Source: Pseudomonadales bacterium
GTDB taxonomy: Bacteria; Pseudomonadota; Gammaproteobacteria; Pseudomonadales; Azotimanducaceae
Direction: 5' to 3'
Length of the DNA stretch: 34,551 nt
NCBI GenBank assembly: GCA_030749725.1
Contig: JASMJM010000089.1
Span: forward strand, 1 to 34,551
The notes beneath the pieces are model-generated. The model was not told where the DNA came from, made no database searches, and saw only the letters and a list, made by a program, of their open reading frames with translations. Each line of letters starts with the position of its first letter. Positions within the stretch are counted from its first letter, which is position 1. Below are positions 8,114 to 15,840 of this stretch, piece after piece. The translations under genes and the position numbers were made by a program.

Positions 8114-9115
8114 ATGACATTTCCATCGATCGTGTCAGACCAGTTGCTCCTCGACCGAGTCCTGGCCAAGTATCGGCTGAAGCAGCCACTGAACTGCGAA
8201 TTACTGCAAAGAAGCCTCAACGACACCTACACGGTTCAGTCCGGGTCCGGCAAGTATTTCCTCAGAGTGTATCGTTACGGATGGCGCAAGAAATCCGAGA
8301 TCGATGCAGAGGTCGAAATGCTCAATCACCTCGTCAGGCAGCGGCAACCGGTCTCTCATCCCGTGCCGAGGAAGGATGGCGCTTATCTCACTCGAATCAC
8401 GACGCCCGAAGGCCCGCGTTATGCAGTACTCTTCACCGAGGCAGCCGGCAGGGTACCCCGCTTCAATCTGGCCGATTGCACACAATACGGCGAGATCGTA
8501 GCGAGCATCCAAATGGTCATGGATCGACGGCGGGAAGATGGCAGACGCTTTCACGTGGATCTACGTCATCTGATCGACCGGCCGCTCAAACACTTGGCGC
8601 CGTACCTGGCGCATCGCAAAGACGATCTCGAATACCTGCAGCACACCTGTGACAGCCTGAAATCAGGCGTCAACCGTTTGCTGCCAAAGAAGCTTCCGGA
8701 ATACGGCTGCATTCACGGTGACCACCACGGCGCCAATGTCCACCAGGACAGCGAGGGCCGGATGGTCGTATTTGACTTCGACTGTTACGGATATGGCTGG
8801 CGCGCCTATGACGTGGCCGTTTTTCTTTGGGAACTGGCAGGAATGATCGGTTCTGACCGCATTGGCAAAGCCAGGACGACGAGAAGATGGAACGCCTTCC
8901 TAAAGGGATATTCCCGTGTGCGTTCGCTCACGGATAATGAACTGGAAGCAACCAAGCTGTTCGTTCCTATTCGCCGCATCTGGTGGATGGGTCTGCATGC
9001 TTCTCAAACAGTGGAGATTCGGGGCGACGGGTTCATCCAGGACGGTTGGCTCGATCGGAATATCGGCCTGATCAGGCAGTCTGTCGAGCAGTACACCCTT
9101 GGCACACAAAATTAG
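8114..9115 (+). CDS. SrkA-like aminoglycoside-phosphotransferase-fold kinase
   Basis: A 334-residue protein kinase-like enzyme of the APH/choline kinase family. The catalytic loop HGDHHGANVH (His201, Asp203, Asn208) and the metal-binding DFD (Asp221-Asp223) are intact. The N-lobe strand YFLRVYRYGW carries the usual ATP-contact region. Overall it reads most like SrkA/RdoA, a stress-response Ser/Thr kinase, though homoserine- and choline-kinase-like members share the same motifs. ATG 8114 is used; an upstream TTG at 8102 is possible and the SD is weak in either case. It diverges from the molybdoenzyme operon across a 339-base gap, and an apparent small RNA gene follows it. Substrate is not predictable from the sequence. 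Confidence 0.82.
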   Translation: MTFPSIVSDQLLLDRVLAKYRLKQPLNCELLQRSLNDTYTVQSGSGKYFLRVYRYGWRKKSEIDAEVEMLNHLVRQRQPVSHPVPRKDGAYLTRITTPEGPRYAVLFTEAAGRVPRFNLADCTQYGEIVASIQMVMDRRREDGRRFHVDLRHLIDRPLKHLAPYLAHRKDDLEYLQHTCDSLKSGVNRLLPKKLPEYGCIHGDHHGANVHQDSEGRMVVFDFDCYGYGWRAYDVAVFLWELAGMIGSDRIGKARTTRRWNAFLKGYSRVRSLTDNELEATKLFVPIRRIWWMGLHASQTVEIRGDGFIQDGWLDRNIGLIRQSVEQYTLGTQN

Positions 9116-9280
9116 CGGGCTATGCGCGATGGGCTGTTCGATCTTTGGCGCAGATTTCACAAATACTGCCCACAAGAGACGATTCAATCAGTCACTATCA
9201 CGCTGAAGGATTATTCGAAGACGAGCGCTCGTTTGTATCTGCCGCGTAGCATTCTTCTATTCCGGCGGCATAGATGGAAT
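9116..9280. other. gene-free stretch between the kinase and the CRP site
   Basis: No coding sequence with an SD and no clear terminator for the kinase gene is seen here. Together with the small RNA unit that follows, it makes a 365-base gap between genes. Confidence 0.6.
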
Positions 9281-9323
9281 TGTGAACTGCATCACAGTCA
9301 TAGGTTAACAAAAACACTATAGT
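9281..9323 (+). promoter_or_regulatory. CRP-type operator and class II promoter of a small RNA
   Basis: TGTGA-ACTGCA-TCACA at 9281-9296 matches both CRP half-sites perfectly with the required six-base spacer. A -10 hexamer TATAGT lies at 9318-9323, putting the likely start at 9330, seven bases further on. The operator centre (9288.5) then falls at -41.5, the exact position of class II CRP activation. The -35 region is poor, as expected when CRP replaces it. Confidence 0.8.
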
Positions 9324-9329
9324 TCTCAC

Positions 9330-9419
9330 GTCACAATCAATGTTGTGTTTCTCTCTCTCCTCCCAAATGATTGTGACTTGAACCAGAGCCATGATGTCCC
9401 GTGCTCTGGTTCTTTTTTT
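9330..9419 (+). ncRNA. predicted CRP-activated small regulatory RNA, CyaR-like in plan
   Basis: A 90-base transcript is predicted from the start set by the promoter to the end of a T-run. GTCACAATCA (9330-9339) pairs perfectly with TGATTGTGAC (9368-9377), ten base pairs closing a 28-base loop. That loop contains a 17-base pyrimidine run (9348-9364) ending CTCTCCTCCC, which is complementary to SD sequences. A separate terminator hairpin follows two bases later. There is no ORF with an SD inside. Enterobacterial CyaR has the same plan (about 87 bases, CRP-activated, exposed CCUCC loop that blocks ribosome binding), but I see no primary-sequence homology to it. The layout suggests an Hfq-type repressor of translation under catabolite control. 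The structure is directly visible; function and expression are inferred. Confidence 0.75.
9380..9419 (+). terminator. rho-independent terminator of the small RNA
   Basis: GAACCAGAGC (9380-9389) pairs perfectly with GCTCTGGTTC (9403-9412) around a 13-base loop and is followed by seven T residues (9413-9419). The T-run fixes the direction as plus, towards the 3' end of the convergent kinase gene at 9481. Confidence 0.95.
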
Positions 9420-9480
9420 GTGGAAGCAGCCTTTTGCGTGGTTGGCCGATGCAAGAGGACATGGATCGGGTAAAGTCGAT

Positions 9481-10878
9481 TCAATGTGGGACCAGTAATT
9501 TGTACACGTCCGCCAGTGTACTCTCTGTGCCCTGGTTGCCTGGAAACAGCACGAATAGTGTACTCAATGGATTCCCGGACTCGCTAACATGCCAGACTGG
9601 GACCCCTTCAACCAGCTGTCCCAGCACATGCGCCCGATCTATTTTAAGGACCTTTCCGGCCACCTGGTGGCTGGTGTTCCCCCCCTTGGCAAGGATGAAT
9701 GCCGGGCGTTGCTGCAGTGCAGACAGAACGTGACATAGAGCATCCATTATCTCGGCGCCCGCCTGCAGAAATTCAGCGGCCTCAAGCTCGATCGTCCTGC
9801 GTTCGGTGAAGATCACCGGTGACATGTTCTCACGTAGTGCAGCGTCCGCTTTCAGGGCGATGCTGTCAATGACCGCCCGTCTGCTGCCCGCATCGAACAG
9901 GTCACCGATAGGCACCTCTATACCCATCGTGCCGTCACACTGCAGCAGCTGTTCCAGTTGGCGGGTAGATTTCTCTACGTAGGACCCGACCACCACGACG
10001 CCCGGGGCTCCTTTGACGCCCAACTCACTCGAATTCAGTAGTGGTCGATCCGCAATGCCTCCACGCACCTTGATAAAGGGGGCGGCACATCGATACAGGA
10101 AGCGTTTCCCTTCACTCTCGGCTTGCATCAATCCAAGCACGAATATCTCCAGATCACTGGCGCAGGCAGCATTCACCACGACCGGTTGACGGTTCCGGGT
10201 CCCGCGCAATAACCGCTCAACACACTCGGGCCCACCTGCACGTATGTCTGACAGCGAAATTGACAACACATCGTCTCGCGAAATATTGCCGCCACTTTTC
10301 TCCTCGATCCAACTGGGCAGGTGAGCTGACGTGTATCTGAACAGGGGATCATCGGCAAACTCCGTTTCGTGGCTGGGTACCAGTCCGCCTTTCTCTTCGA
10401 CCCACTGCGTATCGTCAATGGTGAAGCGGCCGCCTGCAAAGAAGGCCAGAGCAATGATGATTGCGTCGATCTCTTCGGCAAGGCCCTGCTCGATCGCTTG
10501 AATCTCCGCCGGAAAGTGCCCGCGCAGCGTACTGTCACTGCGCGACGCGATGAGCAGTTTTCTGCCGGCTCTGTCAGCACATCTCTTCAGTCTTCGAGAG
10601 AGCATCAGGTTGAGGCCATACGCTTCCGATTCAGGCAGACTGCGAGAGTTGGTCGACAGGAAAAAAAGTGGGCTTTCGGCTTCGAGGGCCTCCTGCAATG
10701 CAGCCTCCTGCCAGGACATGTACACATCCACGTCGTGTATCGACTGGGTGCCCATCGGATCGTCGTCCAGCACGACGATCTTGCTCCTTTCGAATGTCAG
10801 CATGTTGCCTATTTGCTCCCTGGCGTCCGGTATTCTTTTCTCGGGAGGCCAAGCGGCCAACAGCTGCTCAATCTTCAT
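9481..10878 (-). CDS. four-carbon acid sugar kinase family protein (DUF1537)
   Basis: A 465-residue member of the OtnK/DtnK family (four-carbon acid sugar kinase N-terminal plus nucleotide-binding C-terminal domain). The N-terminal domain shows DDDPMGTQS at 38-46 and SRSDSTLRGHFPAE at 113-126, the substrate-binding signature. The C-terminal domain carries the glycine-rich AKGGNTSHQVA near residue 400, the ATP-binding element. Known members phosphorylate D-threonate, D-erythronate or 3-oxo-tetronates. The gene starts 70 bases after oadB and is probably in the same transcript, which is an unusual partnership: family members normally sit with OtnC/OtnI or PdxA2-type genes, none of which is in the window. 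ATG 10878 has AGGA 13 bases upstream. Exact substrate unknown. Confidence 0.88.
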   Translation of the reverse strand: MKIEQLLAAWPPEKRIPDAREQIGNMLTFERSKIVVLDDDPMGTQSIHDVDVYMSWQEAALQEALEAESPLFFLSTNSRSLPESEAYGLNLMLSRRLKRCADRAGRKLLIASRSDSTLRGHFPAEIQAIEQGLAEEIDAIIIALAFFAGGRFTIDDTQWVEEKGGLVPSHETEFADDPLFRYTSAHLPSWIEEKSGGNISRDDVLSISLSDIRAGGPECVERLLRGTRNRQPVVVNAACASDLEIFVLGLMQAESEGKRFLYRCAAPFIKVRGGIADRPLLNSSELGVKGAPGVVVVGSYVEKSTRQLEQLLQCDGTMGIEVPIGDLFDAGSRRAVIDSIALKADAALRENMSPVIFTERRTIELEAAEFLQAGAEIMDALCHVLSALQQRPAFILAKGGNTSHQVAGKVLKIDRAHVLGQLVEGVPVWHVSESGNPLSTLFVLFPGNQGTESTLADVYKLLVPH

Positions 10879-10948
10879 GGCTGATCAACGATCCTGGTGG
10901 ATTCCGCGTGGAGAATATGAGCCGAGCGATGGCAGCTTTGTTTACCCG

Positions 10949-12079
10949 TTAGCCGGCAAACTTTATCAACACCCCCGCCGCAATCGCTGAACCGATTACG
11001 CCGGCAACATTGGGTCCCATGGCATGCATCAACAGGTAGTTCTGCGGATTAGCCTTGAGGCCCTCTCGGTTGACTACCCGTGCCGCCATGGGCACTGCGG
11101 ATACGCCTGCGGCACCGATCAGCGGGTTCACTTTTATCGCCGAAAGAAGATTCATCAATTTAGCCATCACTACACCACAGGCTGTACCGATACCGAATGC
11201 CACCACCCCCAGCAAAAGGATTCCAAGGGTCTTGGTGTCCAGGAATTGCTCTGCGCCCAATTTGGATCCCACCGCCAGACCCAGCAGTATGGTAACGATA
11301 TTGATGAGGGCATGCTGAGTCGTGTCGCTGAGTCGGTCCACCACACCACACTCGAGCATCAGATTACCGAAACAAAACATGCCCAGCAGCGGTGCAGCAC
11401 TTGGAACCAGCAGTGCCACCAGCAGCAATAACACCATGGGAAAGAAGATCTTTTCCCGCTGGCGCACTGATCGCAATTGCACCATCTCCAGCTTTCTCTC
11501 CCGCTCGGTAGTCAGCAATCTCATGATCGGTGGCTGAATGATGGGCACCAGGGCCATATAGGAATAAGCCGCTACGGCGACAGCACCCAGGATTTGGGGA
11601 GCCAGAATCCCGGCAACATAGATCGATGTCGGCCCATCGGCGCCGCCTATGATTCCTATGGCGGCAGCCTCCTTGAGCGTGAAAGGAATCCATCCCAACT
11701 CACTCAATCCGAGCGCACCCAAGAGGGTTGCGAAGATGCCGAACTGTGCTGCGGCGCCCAGCAACAGGGTTCTCGGATTAGCCAGCAGCGGACCGAAGTC
11801 CGTCATTGCGCCAAGACCCATAAAGATCAGCAGAGGGAAGACGCCGGTTTCAATTCCCATCAAATAGAACTGATGCAGGATGCCGGTGCCCACCGCGATA
11901 TCCACACCGGGAATGTTACTGAGAATGCCGCCGAATCCGATTGGTACCAGCAGCAGGGGTTCGATACTTCTGGCAATGGCCAGATAGAGGAGCGTCAGCC
12001 CAACGCAGATCATGACAAACTGACCTGGCTGTAGCTGGGAGATGCCCGTGGTGTGCCACAATTGCAGTAGTTGATCCAT
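10949..12079 (-). CDS. oadB: sodium-translocating oxaloacetate decarboxylase beta subunit
   Basis: A 376-residue integral membrane subunit that decarboxylates the carboxybiotin intermediate and pumps sodium outward. It has about ten hydrophobic segments and the conserved family elements [15 protein letters not shown] (88-102) and [14 protein letters not shown] (142-155); Asp148 corresponds to the essential sodium-pathway aspartate of the Klebsiella enzyme. The C-terminal [10 protein letters not shown] and [19 protein letters not shown] are typical too. It is somewhat shorter than the roughly 430-residue Klebsiella protein but within the family range (GcdB and MmdB are also this size). It lies 13 bases after oadA. 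The alpha and gamma subunits next door decide for an oxaloacetate rather than glutaconyl or methylmalonyl substrate. Confidence 0.95.
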   Translation of the reverse strand: MDQLLQLWHTTGISQLQPGQFVMICVGLTLLYLAIARSIEPLLLVPIGFGGILSNIPGVDIAVGTGILHQFYLMGIETGVFPLLIFMGLGAMTDFGPLLANPRTLLLGAAAQFGIFATLLGALGLSELGWIPFTLKEAAAIGIIGGADGPTSIYVAGILAPQILGAVAVAAYSYMALVPIIQPPIMRLLTTERERKLEMVQLRSVRQREKIFFPMVLLLLVALLVPSAAPLLGMFCFGNLMLECGVVDRLSDTTQHALINIVTILLGLAVGSKLGAEQFLDTKTLGILLLGVVAFGIGTACGVVMAKLMNLLSAIKVNPLIGAAGVSAVPMAARVVNREGLKANPQNYLLMHAMGPNVAGVIGSAIAAGVLIKFAG

Positions 12080-12092
12080 GGGGATAGTACAG

Positions 12093-13862
12093 CTAGCTCA
12101 ACGACACCAGGACGTCACCCACGGACACTTTGTCACCGACCTGAACCAGGACCTCTTCAACTCGTCCCGATTTCGTCGCACTGATCTCGGTCTCCATCTT
12201 CATCGCCTCCAGAACGACGACGATATCACCGGCGGCGACCTGATCACCGGGCACGACGTTGACTTTGAATATGTTGCCCGCAAGGGGGGCGGGAATGGCC
12301 GTGGATGCTCCAGGAGCGACCGGCGCAGAAGTCGTGGCGGCAACCGACCGGACCTCACCGCCGTCTGTCACCTTGACCGTATAGCTCTGTCCATCCACCT
12401 CAACGGTATAGACGCCGTCGCTGGCCGCGGGCGCTGCAGTTGCCTTTTTAGCCGGCTCTGCCGTCTCAATTTGTGGTGCAGGTTCGAATGCGTCAGGATT
12501 ATTGCGATTCTTCAGGAAATTTAATCCGGGCTGGGGGAACAGGGCGTAGGTCAGAACGTCGTCTGCCTTGTTCGCTGCCAGCTCGAATCCCTGCTCCTTC
12601 GACAAGGCGATCAGTTCACTTTCCAGCTTGTCGAATTCGGGCTGCAACTGATCCGCCGGACGACAGGTGATGGGTTCGTCCCCCGCCAACACCTTGTCTT
12701 GCAGATCCTTGTTGATAGGTGCGGGAGTAGCACCATACTCGCCCCTCAGCACCCCCTCTGTTTCCTTGGTGACGGTCTTGTACCTTTCGCCAACGAGTAC
12801 GTTGAGTACCGCCTGCGTGCCGACGATCTGTGAAGTTGGTGTGACCAGGGGGATGAAGCCAAGATCCTCCCTCACCTTGGGAATCTCCTCCAACACTTCG
12901 TCAAGTCTAGCCGAAGCATCCTGTTCGCGCAGTTGGTTTTCAAGGTTGGAGAGCATGCCACCCGGTACCTGCGCAACCAGAATTCTGGGATCAATCCCCT
13001 TTAGTGTCCCCTCGAATTTTGCATACTTTTTGCGCACTTCCCTAAAGTAAGCCGCGATCTCCTCGAGCTGCAGGATGTTGAGGCCGGTATCCCGGTCACC
13101 GCCTTCCAGTATCGACACCACCGATTCGGTCGGGGAGTGACCGGTGGTCATACTCATGGATGAGATGGCGGTATCGACATTGTCGATGCCCGCTTCCACC
13201 GCTTTCACATAGGTGGCGGTGGAGTATCCAGTTGTCGCATGGCACTGCATGTGGATGGGAATAGCAACCGTCTCCTTCAATCGGGTTATCAGTTCAAAGG
13301 CAACGTAGGGGGCCAACAAACCCGCCATATCCTTGATGCAGAGGGAGTGGGCACCAAGATCTTCTATCCGCCTGGCCATATCCACCCACTTGTCTATGGT
13401 GTGAACCGGACTGATCGTATAGGAGAGAGTTCCCTGGGCATGCTTATCCTGCTTTATCACGGCACCAATCGCTGTTGACAGATTCCGGACATCATTCATC
13501 GCGTCGAAGATCCGGAATACATCGACACCATTGACGGCCGCCCGTTCCACGAATTTCTCAACGATGTCGTCCGCATAATGTCGGTAGCCCAGTATGTTCT
13601 GAGCCCGGAACAGCATCTGTTGCGGGGTTTTCGGCATCGCCTTTTTCAGTTCTCTGATCCTCTCCCAGGGGTCTTCTCCCAAGAAACGGATGCAGGCATC
13701 GAATGTCGCCCCACCCCAACTCTCGATGGACCAATAACCCACCTCATCCAACTTGCCGGCAATAGGCAACATGTCATCAATCCGCAACCGTGTTGCAAAC
13801 AGGGACTGATGTGCATCACGCAAGACTAATTCCGTTATGCCGAGGGGTTTCTTGTCGCTCAT
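12093..13862 (-). CDS. oadA: oxaloacetate decarboxylase alpha subunit
   Basis: A 589-residue biotin-dependent carboxyltransferase subunit. The N-terminal TIM barrel begins with [15 protein letters not shown] (11-25) and carries the metal-binding [11 protein letters not shown]; the PYC/OAD conserved domain follows, then an alanine/proline-rich linker (around 480-530) and a biotinyl domain whose EAMKMET motif places the biotinylated lysine at about Lys555. It transfers the carboxyl group of oxaloacetate to biotin in the cytoplasm and passes it to OadB. The internal [19 protein letters not shown] and the propeptide-like CxxA region agree with OadA rather than pyruvate carboxylase subunit B alone, and the operon confirms it. 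The ATG at 13862 has only a weak SD, though the family N-terminus is met exactly. Confidence 0.95.
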   Translation of the reverse strand: MSDKKPLGITELVLRDAHQSLFATRLRIDDMLPIAGKLDEVGYWSIESWGGATFDACIRFLGEDPWERIRELKKAMPKTPQQMLFRAQNILGYRHYADDIVEKFVERAAVNGVDVFRIFDAMNDVRNLSTAIGAVIKQDKHAQGTLSYTISPVHTIDKWVDMARRIEDLGAHSLCIKDMAGLLAPYVAFELITRLKETVAIPIHMQCHATTGYSTATYVKAVEAGIDNVDTAISSMSMTTGHSPTESVVSILEGGDRDTGLNILQLEEIAAYFREVRKKYAKFEGTLKGIDPRILVAQVPGGMLSNLENQLREQDASARLDEVLEEIPKVREDLGFIPLVTPTSQIVGTQAVLNVLVGERYKTVTKETEGVLRGEYGATPAPINKDLQDKVLAGDEPITCRPADQLQPEFDKLESELIALSKEQGFELAANKADDVLTYALFPQPGLNFLKNRNNPDAFEPAPQIETAEPAKKATAAPAASDGVYTVEVDGQSYTVKVTDGGEVRSVAATTSAPVAPGASTAIPAPLAGNIFKVNVVPGDQVAAGDIVVVLEAMKMETEISATKSGRVEEVLVQVGDKVSVGDVLVSLS

Positions 13863-14028
13863 AGTATTCGATGTTCTCGTCGCAAAGTTATTCGTTTATT
13901 TACACTGACTACTCTTACAGGGAATACAGCATGTCTGAACTGCCTGGACCACCCGATTCAACTAGTGTCCGTCAGTTCACCTATCCCGCCAAATTGATTG
14001 CAAAGCCGGATGCCGGAGTCTGCCGCGA

Positions 14029-14265
14029 TCATCCATGCTCCGATCGATAGCGCTGCACAGCCGCTGTAATCACTGCCACCAGTCGCCTGTCCTGGTCCAG
14101 TGAGCGCTGCTTGGAATCATCGTGTTCATCCACCGTTGCCACGTCCATTGCCAGTATAATCCGTGACATGATAACGGTCACCATGACCAGCAGTGTCAGG
14201 AAGATAAACACCGTGCCCATCCCGTACATCGCCAGTTCCAGGCCCTGCGCCAGCAAATCGGACAT
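14029..14265 (-). CDS. oadG: oxaloacetate decarboxylase gamma subunit
   Basis: A 78-residue small membrane subunit that anchors and stabilises the alpha-beta complex. It has one N-terminal transmembrane helix with the family pattern GLELAMYGMGTVFIFLTLL and a charged C-terminal tail (RRLVAVITAAVQRYRSEHG) of the kind that contacts OadA. The gene order oadG-oadA-oadB is the usual one; a 166-base gap separates it from oadA. ATG 14265 is preferred over the GTG at 14277 because GAGGGG lies about eleven bases before it but directly against the GTG. That SD overlaps the 3' arm of a small hairpin. Confidence 0.88.
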   Translation of the reverse strand: MSDLLAQGLELAMYGMGTVFIFLTLLVMVTVIMSRIILAMDVATVDEHDDSKQRSLDQDRRLVAVITAAVQRYRSEHG

Positions 14266-14279
14266 ATCGTTTGACACCC

Positions 14280-14292
14280 CCTCAGGTTGAGG
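14280..14292 (-). promoter_or_regulatory. hairpin overlapping the oadG ribosome-binding site
   Basis: On the minus strand CCTCA-ACC-TGAGG forms a five-base-pair hairpin whose 3' arm runs into the GAGGGG SD of oadG. It might moderate translation of the first gene of the operon; the stem is short, so this is tentative. Confidence 0.35.
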
Positions 14293-14400
14293 CGTGATGA
14301 TACAAGATCGCTGGTCCCGAAGCTAACTGCCTGGCCTGCGCCACCGTGCCGGGCCGGCTCTCCGGGCACTCACGCACAGCTCAGGCGCGCAGGTCAGGAG

Positions 14401-14429
14401 TTGATTCTTGCCAGTAGCTTGCAGATAAT
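14401..14429 (+). promoter_or_regulatory. sigma70-type promoter of tRNA-Arg
   Basis: TTGATT (14401-14406) and GATAAT (14424-14429) are separated by 17 bases and lie a dozen bases before the mature tRNA 5' end. Confidence 0.7.
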
Positions 14430-14441
14430 ACCCCTTCCTTC

Positions 14442-14518
14442 GCGCCGGTAGCTCAGTTGGATAGAGTACCTGGCTACGAACCAGGTGGTCGGGGGTTCAA
14501 ATCCCTTCCGGCGCGCCA
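14442..14518 (+). tRNA. tRNA-Arg (anticodon ACG)
   Basis: A complete 77-base tRNA. The acceptor GCGCCGG (14442-14448) pairs with CCGGCGC (14508-14514), followed by discriminator G and an encoded CCA. The D-arm GTAGCTCAGTTGGATAGAG, the anticodon stem CCTGG/CCAGG with loop CTACGAA (anticodon ACG, reading CGN after deamination of A34) and the T-arm GGGGGTTCAAATCCCTT are all present. Confidence 0.97.
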
Positions 14519-14525
14519 GATCAAG

Positions 14526-14550
14526 AAAACCAGCCTCGTGCTGGTTTTTT
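14526..14550 (+). terminator. terminator of tRNA-Arg
   Basis: AAAACCAGC (14526-14534) pairs with GCTGGTTTT (14540-14548) around CTCGT, ending in a run of six T. It starts eight bases after the tRNA CCA. Confidence 0.92.
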
Positions 14551-14887
14551 GGTATGGCATGTAGGGAGGATTTGATTTGGACCCCAGTTCGACAAATCGG
14601 CAGGAAAGCCGATTTGGGCGTCGGCACCGCCGACGGGCGAAGACCCGAGCCAGTCCAAAAGCGGATTTGTGCTCAGTTCTACCAAAGAACAGCATCATTA
14701 CGCACGGAATTGACATCTTCAGGCACTAGACAGATCTTTCCGGATCCTTCTCGCCAACCCCTCCATAAGGCCAGCGCAGTTTTACGAGATCCCGGGTGAA
14801 CGCACAGACCACGGAGTGTAGAAAGCCTTGATAGATTGATATCGAAACGGGTATGTTGTTACATGGGATGCTGAGAGATAGACGAGA
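14551..14887. other. non-coding stretch with a three-stem structured element
   Basis: No gene is supported here. At 14576-14659 an outer stem TTTGGAC/GTCCAAA encloses CAAATCGGC-AGGAAA-GCCGATTTG (14593-14616) and CGTCGGC-ACC-GCCGACG (14619-14635). All three stems are perfect. The remainder holds no clear promoter for the diguanylate cyclase gene that follows. Minus-strand ORFs crossing this area and the tRNA are the well-known spurious 'RDLNPRPP' type. Confidence 0.55.
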
Positions 14888-15808
14888 TTGCCAGAAGATA
14901 CCACTCAATTCAGAGACAATAAGGTCCCACCATCGACCAAAGACAGGGACAAGACAACGCCGTGCCTGGTCGTGATAGATGGTGACTTCCTCGGCAAGGT
15001 GTACCCTCTGGAGAAGAGCATCGTCTTGATCGGGCGTGTCGATGAGGTCGAAATAACCGTTTCCGATGCCAGCGTCAGCCGTCTGCACACCTCGATCACC
15101 CGGAAAGACACGTCCTTTTTTGCCCAAGATATGGGCAGCACCAATGGCACCAAAGTCAACCACCAGTCGATCCACACTTCTACGGAGATTCATGACGGTG
15201 ACAAGTTAACGGTTGGTGATATCTCATTCAAATTCACGTACCACGACGCAGCTGACACCGAATACCATCGGCAGTTGCGTAACATGGCGATCAGAGATGG
15301 TCTTACCCGTATCCACAATCGACGCTACTTCACTGAAATGGCGGAGAAGGAGTTCGCCTATTCTCGACGCCACAATAGCAATCTAAGTATGATCATGTTC
15401 GATATCGACCACTTCAAGGTATTCAATGACACCCACGGACATGTAGCTGGTGACTTCCTACTCAGGGATCTGGCCACCACCCTGGAGAATACGGTGAGGC
15501 AGTATGACGTGTTTGCACGTTATGGTGGTGAGGAGTTTGTGTTTCTGTTGCGGGGATCGGCGCTTACCCCGGCAGTGAATATCGCCGATCGAGTCCGTAG
15601 CACCACGGCAGAGACTGTTTTCACCTATGAGGAGCAGAATCTTGCTGTGACCGTCAGCGTGGGAGTGGCCACCTACGAAGGTGACGCCACGCTCAGCAGT
15701 ATGGAAGAGTTGATCCGCCTTGCCGACCGGCTACTCTACGAGGCCAAGAGTGCGGGACGTAACTGCACCTGCTTTGAAGACGATCAAGGTCTACAGGTGC
15801 ACCGCTGA
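14888..15808 (+). CDS. FHA-domain diguanylate cyclase
   Basis: A 306-residue cytoplasmic signalling protein. Residues 45-118 form an FHA phosphothreonine-binding domain with the hallmark IGR (48-50), SRLH (64-67) and GSTNGT (83-88). Residues 135-300 are a GGDEF domain: DGLTRIHNRRYF, FDIDHFKVFND (metal aspartate), active-site GGEEF at 213-217 and the inhibitory I-site RQYD (204-207) exactly five residues before it. It should make cyclic di-GMP from two GTP, be product-inhibited, and be localised or switched by binding a phosphothreonine partner. The TTG start at 14888 has GAGAG upstream; the first 25 residues are charged and disordered-looking. It is a single-gene unit converging on the sulfotransferase-like gene. 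A partner Ser/Thr kinase is not encoded next to it. Confidence 0.92.
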   Translation: MPEDTTQFRDNKVPPSTKDRDKTTPCLVVIDGDFLGKVYPLEKSIVLIGRVDEVEITVSDASVSRLHTSITRKDTSFFAQDMGSTNGTKVNHQSIHTSTEIHDGDKLTVGDISFKFTYHDAADTEYHRQLRNMAIRDGLTRIHNRRYFTEMAEKEFAYSRRHNSNLSMIMFDIDHFKVFNDTHGHVAGDFLLRDLATTLENTVRQYDVFARYGGEEFVFLLRGSALTPAVNIADRVRSTTAETVFTYEEQNLAVTVSVGVATYEGDATLSSMEELIRLADRLLYEAKSAGRNCTCFEDDQGLQVHR

Positions 15809-15840
15809 CCCTTCGACTCATCACTGCACGTACGAGCGTT

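Noticed and set aside
13931-14050. 39-codon plus-strand ORF with AGGGA upstream, between oadA and oadG
   Set aside because: Has a plausible SD but overlaps the 3' end of oadG on the other strand and has no recognisable content; too little to support a gene.
14394-14716. Minus-strand ORFs over tRNA-Arg containing RDLNPRPP / RKGFEPPT-like text
   Set aside because: These are the well-known artefacts of translating a tRNA and its flank on the reverse strand; the tRNA explains the sequence.
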